Positions 22,707-34,880 of a stretch of 64,000 nt of DNA are shown piece after piece. Origin of the DNA: Adiantum capillus-veneris (lineage: Eukaryota > Streptophyta > Polypodiopsida > Polypodiales > Pteridaceae); the NCBI GenBank assembly GCA_014529385.2, contig CM043971.1:83530340-83594339 (forward strand). The letters run 5' to 3'. The notes beneath the pieces are model-generated. The model was not told the origin of the DNA. It did not search any database and saw only the letters and a list, made by a program, of their open reading frames with translations. Position 1 is the first letter of the stretch. The number at the start of each line of letters is the position of its first letter. A program made the translations under genes and the position numbers.

Positions 22707-23825
22707 ATGGAAAGCCAACGCCAAATGTCTGGGTATCCTCTTTTCTTTGGAGATCCTGGAGAGGATGTAGAATTACGTTTAGCGAATTTCAAGATGTCTT
22801 GTCGTATCAAGAGGATAGTAACTGATCAAGAACGTGTAGAAATGTTTGAGGTAGTCCTTAGGAAAGATGCGAGCACTTGGTTTGACTCTTTGCCTGAGGA
22901 AGTTAAAGGGAATTATAGTGAAGTTGTGAACCATTTCAAGAGATACTTCTTTGATCCTCAAAACACTCAAAAGCTATGGCAAGACATTGTTTCTCACAAA
23001 CAAAAAGACTTAGATGACTACTACATGTATAAATAAGAGTCTCTACGTCTTTGGGCTGTATGGGTAAGAAATGACGCTAACCCTAGTGATGGTGCAGAGT
23101 TCCTAAAGAAGGAGAGGTTCATAGCCGGTCTCTTTCCCACACTCAAGATAAAAGTTGAGGCGGGTTCACCTGCTACCTTTGACGCAGCTGAAACTAGAGC
23201 TATTGAGAAGTATAGGAAACTCAAGTGCCTAAGAGGAGAGGTTCCAATAGAGGGTCCTAGACCTAAGGTAAAATTACAAGCATCAACATCCAGAGAGATT
23301 CTGGAGGTAACAGTAGAGGTAATTGAAAAGTTAAATGAATCCTTAAGTAACTTGTCAATTCACCTTGCACAAGCTGTAGGTCCTAAGGGACAAGAAAAGA
23401 AGTCAGAAGAGCGAGATCCACCACAACCTAGGAGAGTCTTGCAATGTTGGAATTGCGGAGAGTCTGGACATGGGATGTATAATTGTCCTTGGCCCCGTGG
23501 AGAGCCTTGGAGACCTAACTTGAATTACCCAATGATGAATGTAGGTGATGGAACTAGTCAACAACCATGGCTTCTACAAAGGCCAAACGGAGCAAGACTA
23601 CCTCCACGAGGAGTGGAAAGAGTTCCACCTTTGCCAGATCCAAATGTGCATGTGGTAGAGGTGACAAATTCCAATGAGGTGGACATGGAAGCAAATGGCA
23701 TTAAGCGTGGCCGTGGAAAAGGTAAAAAGAAAGAAGGAGTCATGTCACAAAGTGACCATGGACGAGAAAAGAAGGCAAAGGAGACCAAGGAAACAAAAAG
23801 GACTCGATGTCGTATCAACCTCTAA
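22707..23825 (+). pseudogene. Gag of element C
   Basis: ATG at 22707 (MESQRQMSGYPLFFGDPGED). The Retrotrans_gag core follows (RVEMFEVVLRKDASTWFDSL, then YSEVVNHFKRYFFDPQNTQK), an in-frame TAA at 23034-23036 (after DDYYMYK), then the second half with FIAGLFPTLKIKVEAGSPAT. A CCHC zinc knuckle CWNCGESGHGMYNC lies at about residues 247-260. The tail is Lys/Arg/Gly-rich. It ends with TAA at 23823-23825 in the same frame as pol. It would form the particle shell and bind RNA in the cytoplasm. The first stop truncates it inside the capsid region. Confidence 0.88.
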
Positions 23826-23846
23826 GACTTCCCCCTTGGACATGGT

Positions 23847-26800
23847 ATGGCTCCGTACAACTTGTTGGAAGACATGAGAGGTAAGGGTCCTGATATCTCA
23901 TGGCTTAGGAGAAAGGTCAAAGAGAGTGTGCCTGTTGTAAAAATTGCACAAGCTGAAATGAATGAGGACATTACACCTGTGCTAGATTGTTACTTAAAAG
24001 GGAGATTGGTTAGGAAAGGTCTAGTGGATGGGGATGCACAAATTTGCATCATGACAGAGGGACTCATGCAAAGACTAGGCATGCACATCCATGAGACACC
24101 TGAAATCAAAGTCAAGATGGCAAACAATAGCAAGGCTAGGTGTGTAGGCATTTGTAAAAATGTCTTTGTAGAGGCCTTTGGCATTAAGAAGGCGGTGGAT
24201 TTTTATGTTATGTCGACCAAGGGAAGTGGTTATCCGTTTATCCTAGGAAGACCATGGCTAATGAAAATGCGAGCTTTGCAGGATTGGGAGAGTGGAAAAT
24301 TAATTTGCAGGAACGACAATCATAAGAAGGTTGTCTTTGACATGAAGGAGAAACGGCAAGAGGAGCTCCATGAAGACTCATTTCAAAGTGAGACGGAAGA
24401 AGATTGGACTGATAACACTTCAGAAGAAGAAAGTAGCGGCAGCATTACTGAAGAGGAGTCTTCCATCGAAGTCATGGGGATAAGGTTTAAGCCAACCAAC
24501 CAAGAGACCTCTTGTCAAGGTTTGGAGGAGATAGGTTCCCAAGAGAACCAAAATGTGGAAGATGAAGGAATGTTAGAAGGTATGTTGTCTACAACACTTA
24601 CAAAGGATGAAAGAGAGGATTTCAAAGGTGTGTTAAGGAAATTTCCTAAGCTTTTTGCTAAAGACTACATCGACGTGCGTGGAGTAGATGATGTTCAACA
24701 CAAGATTGAGCTAAAGCCAGAGGCCAAACCTAAAGCTCAAAAGCTACAAAGGCTAGGAGTCATCAAGGAGCAGGCTCTACTCAAGGAAGTAAGAAAGCTT
24801 CTAGCAGCGGGTTTCATTTATCCAGTAGAGAATTCAGAGTGGGTCTCTTCCGTTGTTGTCACTCCCAAGAAAAACGGGAAGTGGAGGGTGTGTGTGGATT
24901 ACCGTCCGCTCAATGAGGCAACAAAAAGAGATCACTTTCCCCTCCCATTTCAGGATGAGATACTAAATGAGGTAGCTGGTCATGAGAAGTACACTGTGTG
25001 TGATGGCTACTCAGGTTACTTTCAAATAGGGATTGCATTGGAGGACCAATTGAAAACAACCTTCATCACTCCTTGGGGTTGTTATGCTTTTAGAGTCATG
25101 CCATTTGGCCTGCAAAATGCTCCTGCAACTTTCCAACGTTTCATGAACATGGTGTTTCAAGCATTCTTTGGAAAGTCAATTAGGGTGTTCATTGATGATT
25201 TCTGCATTTATAGCTCAAAATCATTGCATCTACAAAGGGTAGAAGAAGGATTGAAGAAGCTTTATGACATGGGAGGTCAACTCAACCCGGACAAGTGCCA
25301 CATAGGTGAGGATGAAGTGATCTTTCTCGGTCACAAGGTTTCCTATAAAGGCATTGAGGTGGATCCCTCAAAGGCAAAGGCTCTTATTGAGCTCCCATCA
25401 CCGGAGAGTCTTAAGGAGGTCATCTCTTTCATTCAGAAGGTAAAGTATATGTCACGCTTCATTCACTTAGCCTCGGAGTTACTTCACCCTTTGCAAAAGT
25501 TGACACAACAAGTCGAGTTTGTTTGGTCTGATGAGCTTGAAGAATATTTTTGTAACATTAAAGTCATTTTGTCAGAGCTACCAACACTCATGCCTCCTTG
25601 TTGGAAGTACACATTCTTTGTTAGCTCTAGTGTTGGGAAGAAAACAATTGGTGCAATTTTATTACAACAAGATCCCCACAGTACCAGGATGCGACCCATC
25701 TACTTTGCTAGTAGGGTCATGAATACTTTGGAGAGAGGCTACACAGAAGCAGAACTCATGATGCTTTCTTTCATGTTTGCAATGAGAAAGTTTAGATCCT
25801 ACCTGCTACCAAAACCTTTTGTAATTCTCACTGCAGAAAATTTGTTTCCTTGGGTGTCATCTCAAATGAATCTTAGCACTAGGATAAAAAAGTGGATTAT
25901 GGAATTGCAAGAGTTCCAATACTCTTTCAAGGTAGAAGATAGTGTGCGTGCACAATTGGCAGGGATCCTTACTTATAGGGTACATGAGAAGGAGATTAAG
26001 GTGCCTGAAGTAAATACCCTACCATTGCCACCACCTAAAAGTATTCCTAATGCTTTTACCTTGTTCTTTGATGGAGCTTTTCGATGAGTCACAGGAAAAT
26101 CAGGGGGAGGGCTAGTATTGCTCAACCCAAGTGGAGAGGTGTTCATGAAAGAGAAGGTCAATCTACCAGGTTCAACTAGCAACAATGAAGCAAAATACGA
26201 CACACTACTTCATGGTTTGAAGATGTGCATTGGCCAAGGGATACAACGTCTCATGGTAAAGGGAGATGCACTTCTCATTGTTAAACAGATTTTAGGCATT
26301 TGGGCATGCAAGAATGAAAGCCTCAGGACAAAGGTTCATGCCATTCGTAGGTTGTTTAATCAGTTTGAAGAAGTGCAACTATATCATATTCCTAGGAAAC
26401 AAAATGAAGATGCCGATTTACTTGCACAACAAGCATTTACATGTGTTGAGAAAGAAGTACAGGTCATCATGGTGGCAACAGTTGTCAAGAAACCAAGATA
26501 CCAGAGGTTGGAGTCATTGGCTCCCATTATTGGCTACATCTTGGAGGGCGAGTTTCCACAAGACTTCACTAAAGCTCAGAAGAAGAGACTCATGAAGAAG
26601 GCAAGTTTCTATCTCTTCCTAGAAGGTTCCCTCTATCAAAGAGGGAAGGATCAAGTGTGCAGAAGAGTACCAACTATCGAGGAAATTCCAGCCATTCTAA
26701 AAGGTTTGCATGAAGAAGCATGTGGTGGTCATTTTTCCCAAGAATTAACTGTAAAGAAGATTTTTCTTGCGGGGTATGTTTGGCCAAGCTTGCATGTGGA

Positions 26801-27929
26801 TGTTCAACATTGGTGTAAAAGCTGTCACAATTGTCAGATAAATGGAAATAGAAGGTTGGTGCATGGCCCGAGGCAAATAGTGCTTGCAAATGGACCCTTT
26901 GAAAAATGGGGCATTGATGTTATGGGTCCTCTGCCTAGAACAAAGAATGGTAAACTCTACATTCTAGTGGATGTGGACTACATGACTAGGTGGGTAGAGG
27001 CTCAAAGTGTGGCAAGGGTAAATGGGAAAATAGTGAGCAAGTTTGTCTACACTAATATTTGTTGTAGATTTGGCACACCTCTAGAGATTGTTTCGGATAA
27101 TGGTCCGAGGTTCAAGAAGGGTTTATTCACAGAAGTTTGTGAAGAGCTTCATATTCTAAATTGTCATATCACACCATACTACCCACAGTAAAATGGTTTG
27201 GTAGAGAAGGCTAATGGTGTCATTGCAGGAATCATTAGAAAGATGATGCAAAACAAGACAAAATTATGGGATGACTTCTTGGATGGTGCTTTGTGGGCAT
27301 ATCGAACCACATATAGGGAAGCCACGGAGTTCACACCATTTCACTTGGTCTATGGTCAAGAGGCTTTGCAGCCTATCGAGCTCAACATCCCAACAATACG
27401 GCTTCATGGCAAAGGTGCACAAGATGATCAAGAGGTATGGATGGATCGACTTCTTACACCAGTGGATCTTGAGTGGAAAAGAGAAGCAGCCTATGAGTGT
27501 TACAAGAGGAAAGCTACACAGGCGAAGGAGAAGCTTGACAAGAAACTGAAGGACAAAGGCATCAATGAAGGAGATCTTGTGCTAAGGTATGACAATCGAC
27601 TCGATAATCGTTTTGCTGCCAAGTTTAAAGCTAGGTGGCAGGGGCCATACATAGTCAAAAAGGCTTTCAACTGAAGTTACTATCAACTTATGGACTTGAA
27701 TGGTAAAGAGCACTCCAGGAAGGTAAATGGGTATCGCTTGAAGCCCTATTTGAGTTGCCTTCTACCAAAGGATCTACCAAAGATCTGTCAAAGGGCAGCT
27801 ATCTCATGTAAATACTGTTTCATGAAGCATGAGTGTAACTCGAGCCAAGATGCCAAGGGGCCAAACAATGAAGATGTCGTCAAGGACTCAGCACTCTCTT
27901 TGGAAAAGATGCTCTATGATGGTACATGA
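23847..27929 (+). pseudogene. Pol of element C: protease, RT, two RNases H, integrase
   Basis: One frame shared with gag. Protease segment LVDGDAQICIMTEGLMQRLG near residue 62; families of this type usually read LVDGGA, so one active-site Gly is now Asp. An acidic linker precedes the RT (AAGFIYPVENSEWVSSVVVT; catalytic VFIDDF at 25188-25202, normal). The first RNase H is degenerate (TRMRPIYFASRVMNTLERGY). A second, archaeal-like RNase H begins at LFFDGAF (26066), as in Tat elements. Integrase has the zinc HHCC (LHEEACGGH, then CKSCHNC) and DDE residues in GIDVMGPL, VSDNGPRF and LVEKANG. Stops: TGA 26085-26087, TAA 27189-27191, TGA 27672-27674. The stops at 26085 and 27189 fit C-to-T changes (CGA, CAA). 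Confidence 0.92.
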
Positions 27930-27943
27930 ATATACCATCATCC

Positions 27944-27957
27944 TGGGGGAGGGCTAA
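27944..27957 (+). other. Polypurine tract of element C
   Basis: GGGGGAGGGCTAA directly before TGATAGCC of the 3' LTR. Confidence 0.75.
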
Positions 27958-29548
27958 TGATAGCCGTTTTTCGGCTCTCCGTAATTTCCATAGTGAGTTA
28001 CTCCACCCTACCAAAATCGCCTAAACACTGTAGCTATTTTTACCTTTTCATTGTATATAGGCGTGCGTGAGTTAAGGGGCTTTTCCCATATCTTCTTAAA
28101 ACCCTCAGTTAGCTAGTCATTGGGTTAGTTGAGCCAAAAAAATTAAAAAAATAAGATATATTCTAGCCCATTTGTGTGTAAATATTTCATTGTATATAGG
28201 GCCTAAATATAAGGAATTTTCATAATTATTCTGGTATTTATTTAAATATTTCTACCTAGGTGTGTGTCATTTGCCTATGTATGCTATGTACATTGACTCA
28301 CCATTACCACAATTTTCTTACCATTTTGCATGCTCTTTATTCCTTATAAAAATATCTTCACACAAGCTTCTCTTATTTTTTACGTGAATCCACTCCTAAG
28401 AAAAAACCTCAAAAATACTTTCCACCATCAGTCATTGCCTTTCACTAAATTCCTATTTCTTACAGGTATTATTTCTTACCTCTTGTAAATAAATATACAT
28501 CAAAAAAAACAAATAAGGGCCCTCCTCATTTGATTCCCTATATTTTCATATATATATATATATATTTATTTATAGCCCACACTATTCTAAATTCCATAAA
28601 TTGTTTAGATATACTAGCCTGTCTTTTTTCATCATATCCATGTATTATATTTGTGCATAATCCACAACCATGCACATTTTCAAACCCCTAGGAATCAATT
28701 ATGTCATGCTCTCATGCAAGGAGGGGCTCCCCTTTGGAGCCATATGCAAATTCAACAAAAGGGGGGCCACTGAAGACTTCTTGTGAAGAAAAAACAGGTC
28801 TTTTGGTGGGATTTTTAATATCCATCTCCACTCCGAAATTGAAGCGGTGGTCAAAAGAGAAAATGTGGACCAAGAGCTGAATAAGCACCTCAAACATTTT
28901 GGTGATTTTTGGAGCAACCACCAGTGAGCTATGAGTTTCTGAGTGGAGCCCAGTCTGCCCACTTTTCTCACAAGTAGCCCATAGTCTTCTCTCACCTCTT
29001 TCCACACTTCTACACACACACACACACATTTCTCTCAATCCCTCACTCAAAACTGCACCTTCAATGGTTTCCCTCACCTTCTTCACCATTAACCTCTCCT
29101 CTTACTCCCATAGCTCTCATATGAGCTCCACATGTACATACACCACCTCTATTATCTCCAAAGTACAATTCCATCTTACCCCTTCTCTATATACATGAAA
29201 TTCAGCATGTAAACCATGCTTAAACTCTGCAAATCAAGAGATCTCATCAACAAAATTATCATTTTCATCGCGATAATCAACCTTGGCAGCGGTGGCATAA
29301 AGAAGAGAAGACAAAGAAGAAGATCGATAGTCATTTTGAGAACCTACACAAGTAAGTCCTTCTTCAAGCTTCACCATCACAAGGATTTTCGCACTTCATT
29401 CAACCATCTTACTTCAAAAATCCACCCCATTCTACCCATTGTAATTATAACTTTCTAGTGATTACTAACACTAACCAATAACATACCAACACAAAATAGC
29501 CATTGACCTAACCATAAAAGACACCTCACCTCAAGACATGTGTATAGT

Positions 29549-29615
<67 letters not shown>

Positions 29616-30633
29616 TACTTACTTTCACCTTATCTACCATCAATAATGCTCTCTTTTGAGCCCACACCCATGACTCAAGCAGACAAAGAAGGCCCGCAGT
29701 GTTTTGATATTCAAAAAAATCATAATCTTGATTTGTGAGCTTGTAAATAAGGATTTCCAATAATCTTTATGAGGGGTCTCCAACCTATAAATAGGCCCCT
29801 CTCCTTCTTGTAAAACAACCTCCAATATCTCACATAGCACCCCAACACTCTATGCGTGAGGAGAGACTTAGGTGTAGCAACCACTTGTGAGCTTCACTCT
29901 TGGTGTGAGAGAAGCTTTCAAGCTACACATTACAAGTGAGAGAGCGTGAGTACCAAAAATCTCAAAACCACTATTTTATATGCTCCTTCATCATCAATAA
30001 ATTGAGGTTTGGTGCATCAAAGGCGTGATTCGACGTTCAAATCTTCGTCCTTCCATTTGTGCAATACGGTTTGGTGAATTCAAGGTGACTTGTGTATTTT
30101 GAGTTTTTATCGGTTGATCTTGATTTTAGAAAGTGTTTTAGTGTGTTTTTCATTGCCAATTTTGTGTCCATTGTAAGAGGGTATTATGGTGAGAGGTCTC
30201 CCACACCCTAAGACAGTGTGTGTGTGTGTGTTTTGGCAATGTTTAGCAATCACTAAGCATTGAGTGAGTTTTGTACAAGTTCTACGATAGCATCATAACG
30301 AACCATCTCCATTTGTAAGTCACAAATAAGGTATTACGCAAGATCCTTTCCTCTCTCTCTTCCCTTTGCTCAAGCTCTCTTTGGTACATTTTATGTGTGT
30401 CTTGGTGTGAGGTTGCTTGTGTGTGTTGTGTGGTGCATCTTCTTGGTTGTGCCAAAGTCTCTCTTGCGTCCTAGTTCGCATACCATAACTAGGTGGTGCC
30501 CTTTCACTTGTTTGGCTGTGGGTTTGTTGTTGTTGTTTCTGTGCTTGTGGTTTCCCCAGCCCCAATTAAGCAGCACGAGAGCCTTGAGGGGTTTAGAGGT
30601 CGCCTCTCTTGTTGCCCGCCCCGGACCGCCTCA
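27958..30633 (+). repeat. 3' LTR of element C, 2676 bp
   Basis: Matches 19433-22093. Its CT tract (about 29550-29612) is longer than in the 5' LTR, an AT run (28551-28563) is extended, and the GT tract (30217-30230) is shorter. It ends GGACCGCCTCA, followed by CCAC, the copy of the target duplication. Confidence 0.95.
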
Positions 30634-33624
30634 CCACATTTGTCGATCTCATCCAGAAAAAGGTGGAAGAATCTACAAGATTATACCACCAACACTTCCA
30701 CTTCCTCGCCAAGAGACCCCCAAGGTACACGACACCCAATTATGAAGTTGCAACCACTTTTACACAAGTTCTAAAGTTGACAACCATGCAACCAATAGAC
30801 CACGCATAGTACGTGATGTCCACACTAAAGGGGACAAAGAAAGAGGTTCTCACAAGAATTGCCTACCATGCTATCGGCATGGCAGACAACTTGCCACATG
30901 CCCCAGATCAGAACACTTGGATCCTGTCTACACAACCTTCCCCTCGAGCCACAAGATCTACCAAGAGAACATACATATCTGATGACGAATCTGCCGAGAT
31001 CTCTCTAGAACGGAATAGCAGTGAAAGATCCGACAATGAGGAAAAAAGAGTCTGAAGGGAAGATATGAAAAGAAAAACCGTAGTAGCACATCAAGAGGAG
31101 CCACAACAGAAGCAGGCAATATTTGAGCAAGAAAAGAACTCCTATGAACGCAGTCACCAAGCTCAAGGCAAGGACCCTGCAAAGTGGGTACCTATAAACG
31201 TCAAAGGGCCAAGAACAAAGCACAATGCTAGGAAAGAGGCCGAAGACCCCATAGAGTTATTGGAAAAAATGTATCAGAAGGCAAAAGCATTGAAGCTGAA
31301 AGAAGCCCAAGAAGTAGAACAAAAAGCTAAAGAGGTGGTAGAGCAACAAAAACAAGCAAAAGAAGCAACTGCACAAGGAGAATCCCAGCATGAACAAGGG
31401 GACATTTCTCCCCGACCTTCCTCACCTGCTACAGAACAGCATGACCACCCCATGCCAAGTCCACCACCATCACCAGCAGATAGAACCACAAAAACTGAGC
31501 CCACTAAGGAAATAAAGCCTGAACAGAAAGACGCAGCAGAAACTGCACAACAGGCATCCACTACTCAGGATCAAGCTAAAGCAAAGGAACCGGAGCCGTA
31601 AAGGGCAGCAAGTCCTGCACGAGAGGAGACCACAAAGTTTGAACAAAAGAATAGGATTCAAAAGAAACCCCTTCTTCCTCCACATAGCACAAAACGGCCG
31701 AGGCATCCACGAAGCCTCAAGATGACAAAGCAGAAGAAGGCCAACCACAGTTTCAAGGGCAAGAACAACCAGCTGCCACGACACCGCCGAGAGAGTCACA
31801 AAGAGACTGTAAGACATCTAGGCAGCTCACAAGAAATGAGGATTGGCAATCCAATGATGAGGTAATCCTGCAAGTCAACAAATATGCAAGACAAATGCAG
31901 GATATTACGAAAAGACTCCGAATAGTAGCACTTAGCCGCAGCACAAAGACTAAAGAACTGGAGATGGTGATTGACGCTCTCCAAGGAGAGTTAGAAGACA
32001 GATTAGATGTCATCACCGATCTACAAAAACAAGTGCAAGAATTGAAAGCTGAAGTTGAATAACACCAGCTAGCACGAGACAAACAGCAAAATAGGATGGA
32101 GGAGTTAGGTGAACTGCTCATGAAGTTGACAGATGCTTGCAAAGCCAAAGATGAACAACTGACAGAGGTTACCAACAAACTTCTAACTACAACTCTATCA
32201 GTTTAGAAGATTCAAGTGCAGCTAGATGTAGTGAACGCCTCCCTACGATAATCAGAGCAGAGGATAAATGATCTGGCAACTTTTTTGCAACAAATACGAG
32301 AAAATCCCGCAATATCCTCGATCAAAGGGACAGATGAAGGGTACAAAGCACTAGAAAAAAATAACAAAGACCTCGAGCTAGAGCTAAAACTGGAGCAGTC
32401 TCAACGCAAAGACCTGGCATTAATGTGGGTGCAACGAGAAGAAGAGCTGCTAAAAGAAATAACCGAGCTTAAAAGAGTCAATCAGCTGTTGTTGAGAGAT
32501 AGACGGCCAAGAAACGCATGAAGAAGCAAGAACATCAGAACACCATAGATAGATATTCCTCTGTTTCTTTGGCTGAGATGGAAACACAGCTAGTAGAAGG
32601 GCTAGGTGGCAAAGAGGATTTCAGAGTACCATTAACCGAAGTAGATGAAGTGCCAATGGTCCAGCTGTCAAAAGCTGAGGAAGATGCACTTAAAGAGAAG
32701 ATTACCCAGGAGGTGGATGAGCAGTGGAAAGCAGCGATGGATTGGGAGTTGAGAGTTCTTCACTCCGTCAATGTTACTCAACTCACTCCCAATCAAATCA
32801 ATGTTCAATGGCATTAGCAATCCCTGCCATATCCTTTGATAAAGGTGGAGTTGCTCCAAGTCAAAGAGAGGCTTTACAAAGACATGCAAGTAGAAGGTAC
32901 AGATGAAGACCACCCCAAGTGGAGACTGAGTTTGTTGAAGAAGAATCCAGGATACCTAATTCTATTCACAAGATCACTTGTGAAACTTCAAAAGGATCCC
33001 ACTTTTTGTCATGTACCAATAGTAAGGACCTGGCAAGCACATGAGGCAATAATGAAGAAGCAGCCAACATGGTTGAACTACCCAAGATTGCCAGGTCCAG
33101 AAAAGGGATCACCAACAGAAGAATACAGGGTGAAAACCCTAACGGGCACCATGACATTCTTCAAAAGTCTACCTGATCTGTCATGTGCAATGCTTTATAA
33201 AATATGTCATATGTTGCTCACCTGCATCGAAGTTTTTCATGAGCCAGAGCAAGTAGGCACCCCGTGGATGTCATTCCTCGAGGGAAATAAAGATTTATGC
33301 TACGATCTTAGTGGTCAACCTTCCGAAGAAGTCCTCTATGGCTTCTACCCCCAATGCATGTTCTTACCTTCACATAATATGTTGGCGTTTGAGAAAGCGT
33401 TCTACACAGGGTTCTTCACTTGGCAAACAAAGATTTTTGGGCCAGTGATCAGCAACTTGACTTGAAGATTTGTAGGCTACTCCGCAATTGAGCTTAAAAA
33501 CAGAGTCACTATGCAGTTTTTGTAGGTGCCCGATAAAGAGAGAAAGATCAAGCACGAAAAGGCTTTAAATGCACTTAAAGACCGCCTCGCCTATTGTCAA
33601 CTCGAAGACTATTTCAGCCCATAA
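30634..33624 (+). pseudogene. Element H ORF, main part: coiled coil plus unknown C-terminal domain
   Basis: Continues the ORF from 19432. Frame 1 (30638 to about 31780) holds VDLIQKKVEESTRLYHQHFH, TAG near 30807, TGA near 31053, then a Lys/Glu/Gln- and Pro-rich stretch to a TAA at 31599. The frame then shifts; 31790-32519 reads as a long heptad-rich coiled coil (for example KELEMVIDALQGELEDRLDV and LQKQVQELKAEVE) with three stops. At 32518 an ATG overlaps the TGA (ATGA) and a third frame runs to TAA 33622-33624, encoding about 370 residues of mixed sequence (PKWRLSLLKKNPGYLILFTR; WMSFLEGNKDLCYDLSGQ; FYPQCMFLPSHNMLAFEKAF) with stops at 32815, 33463 and one more. It ends 25 bp before the polypurine tract. 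With 18927-19432 the gene spans about 1165 codons. I do not recognise the family; a gag-like or accessory structural protein is possible. Confidence 0.65.
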
Positions 33625-33649
33625 AGCTATGTCAAGGGACGACATAGGC

Positions 33650-33663
33650 AAGGAGGGGGGGAA
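33650..33663 (+). other. Polypurine tract of element H
   Basis: AAGGAGGGGGGGAA immediately before the LTR start TGTTAGC, on the plus strand. It proves that the adjoining ORF is the last gene of a plus-strand LTR element. Confidence 0.85.
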
Positions 33664-34582
33664 TGTTAGCAGCAAGCTAACTTGGATACCATTTTTTGAA
33701 GCTCTCATTGTAAAAACACTTATTATTTTGATAAATTGGGAATACTCTAACTCCTATTTTACATATAAATCTTTGTAATTGATGAGCCAAGGCTACAAGC
33801 TTATAGATTGTATCAACTTTTCATTACCCATCTTTATTTAGAGCTCTGAGATTATTAGTTTTGACCACCAAAAAACTTGGCTAAGATATAAAAGCCTATT
33901 TTTGTAAGTTATTTTTAAGTTTTGGATAATGAAATACACAGCGTGAGCTAACGGCGCTCACTTCTCTCCTTCTCACGCTTCCTACTCCCTGCCTGGTTGT
34001 CACATTGCAGTCGTGTTTGCTGCATTGCAATCGCAGGTAAGAGCTCTACACATTGACGTAAGCATTTCACAGTATTTCGTAGCTTTTGGCGTCGTCGACT
34101 CGCGGCCTAATTTCATCATAAGTAGGAACTTACACTTCAAAATAAAAAACTAAGCATAGGCGGGGTATTGAGGCATCATTGCTAAGCATTTAGATGCATT
34201 CTAGATCGAAACCAACTAGGTCAAAAATCTACCTGTTAATAATAGCGATTTTTGCACTTGACCTAAAGTGGGATTTGAGACCATAAGCATGTGTGATTAG
34301 GTCTTATATACTTGTCCTAGAAGTTTCGTTACGTTTGGATGTCATTTGATGCTGTAATGGATGTGATTTGTTTGCCGATGAGCGATTCGCTTTTGGTGAT
34401 TTCAGTCACTTAAGTGTAGCTTGAGTTAGATGCGAGTTGTTTGTTGTTTTCCAAGATATTGACAACCTCTTGTAGCCTCTATGCACTAGTCGAGTCAACT
34501 TCGTCCCATGGATTGACAATTTAATCGTGGTTCTCGCTAAATCTGCAATAAGATAGAAGTCAGGTTAGACACCCGTATCACA
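33664..34582 (+). repeat. 3' LTR of element H (family F/H)
   Basis: A 919-bp LTR from TGTTAGCAGCAAGC to GTTAGACACCCGTATCACA. It matches the 921-bp LTR at 60152-61072 in inverse orientation along its whole length. A TATA box (TATAAAAG) lies at 33887-33894 and is conserved in the other copy. What follows (34583 onward) has no primer site, so this is a 3' LTR. Confidence 0.88.
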
Positions 34583-34829
34583 CACACAATAGTTGCACAA
34601 AACCAATTTAATCATTAGATCAATCACTCAACTTACTTTTCCAGACACACTCAATGCACAGCAAGGCTAAGTGAGGGGAAGATCGTCCCTCATCTTTAAG
34701 TAGAAGACCCTCCAGTTGAGTTTAAGTTAAGACATTTGTAGGTTGAGCTTGCAAAATCAGCACGTAATCCAAGTGTGCAGGCGACACAGGTCCCATATTA
34801 TGCATGCATAAGCCTACGGCAATGGCATT

Positions 34830-34849
34830 GGGGGGGGGGGGGGGAGAGC

Positions 34850-34874
<25 letters not shown>
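34830..34874. repeat. Poly-G run and GA microsatellite
   Basis: Fifteen G residues followed by about 15 GA units with one early interruption. Confidence 0.9.

Positions 34875-34880
<6 letters not shown>

Larger units (their letters stand above)
19433..30633 (+). mobile_element. Element C: full-length Tat-type Ty3 retrotransposon
   Basis: An 11.2-kb element: 5' LTR (19433-22093), primer site, short leader ORF, gag, pol, polypurine tract and 3' LTR (27958-30633). It is flanked by CCAC on both sides (19429-19432 and 30634-30637), a 4-bp duplication; 5 bp is more usual for Ty3. Pol carries two RNase H domains, the mark of the Tat group. All of gag and pol lie in one frame, broken by five stop codons and no frameshift that I could find. 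The LTRs differ at about 5 of the first 190 positions by eye, so the insertion is older than A. It landed in the ORF of element H. Confidence 0.92.
18140..34582 (+). mobile_element. Element H: LTR element with coiled-coil ORF, split by C
   Basis: The 3' end is clear: ORF end (33624), polypurine tract (33650-33663), and an LTR (33664-34582) of the same family as that of element F. The ORF begins at 18927 and is interrupted by element C (19433-30633). The palindrome array lies upstream of the ORF. No 5' LTR or primer site was found to the left, so the left boundary given is only the first array palindrome. No protease, RT or integrase is present, so it is either non-autonomous or has lost its pol. 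Confidence 0.65.

Noticed and set aside
31274-32178. Minus-strand ORFs rich in Cys, Ser and Leu opposite the ORF of element H
   Set aside because: Shadows of the Glu/Lys/Gln-rich plus-strand gene; the plus strand has the coiled-coil pattern and lies upstream of the polypurine tract.
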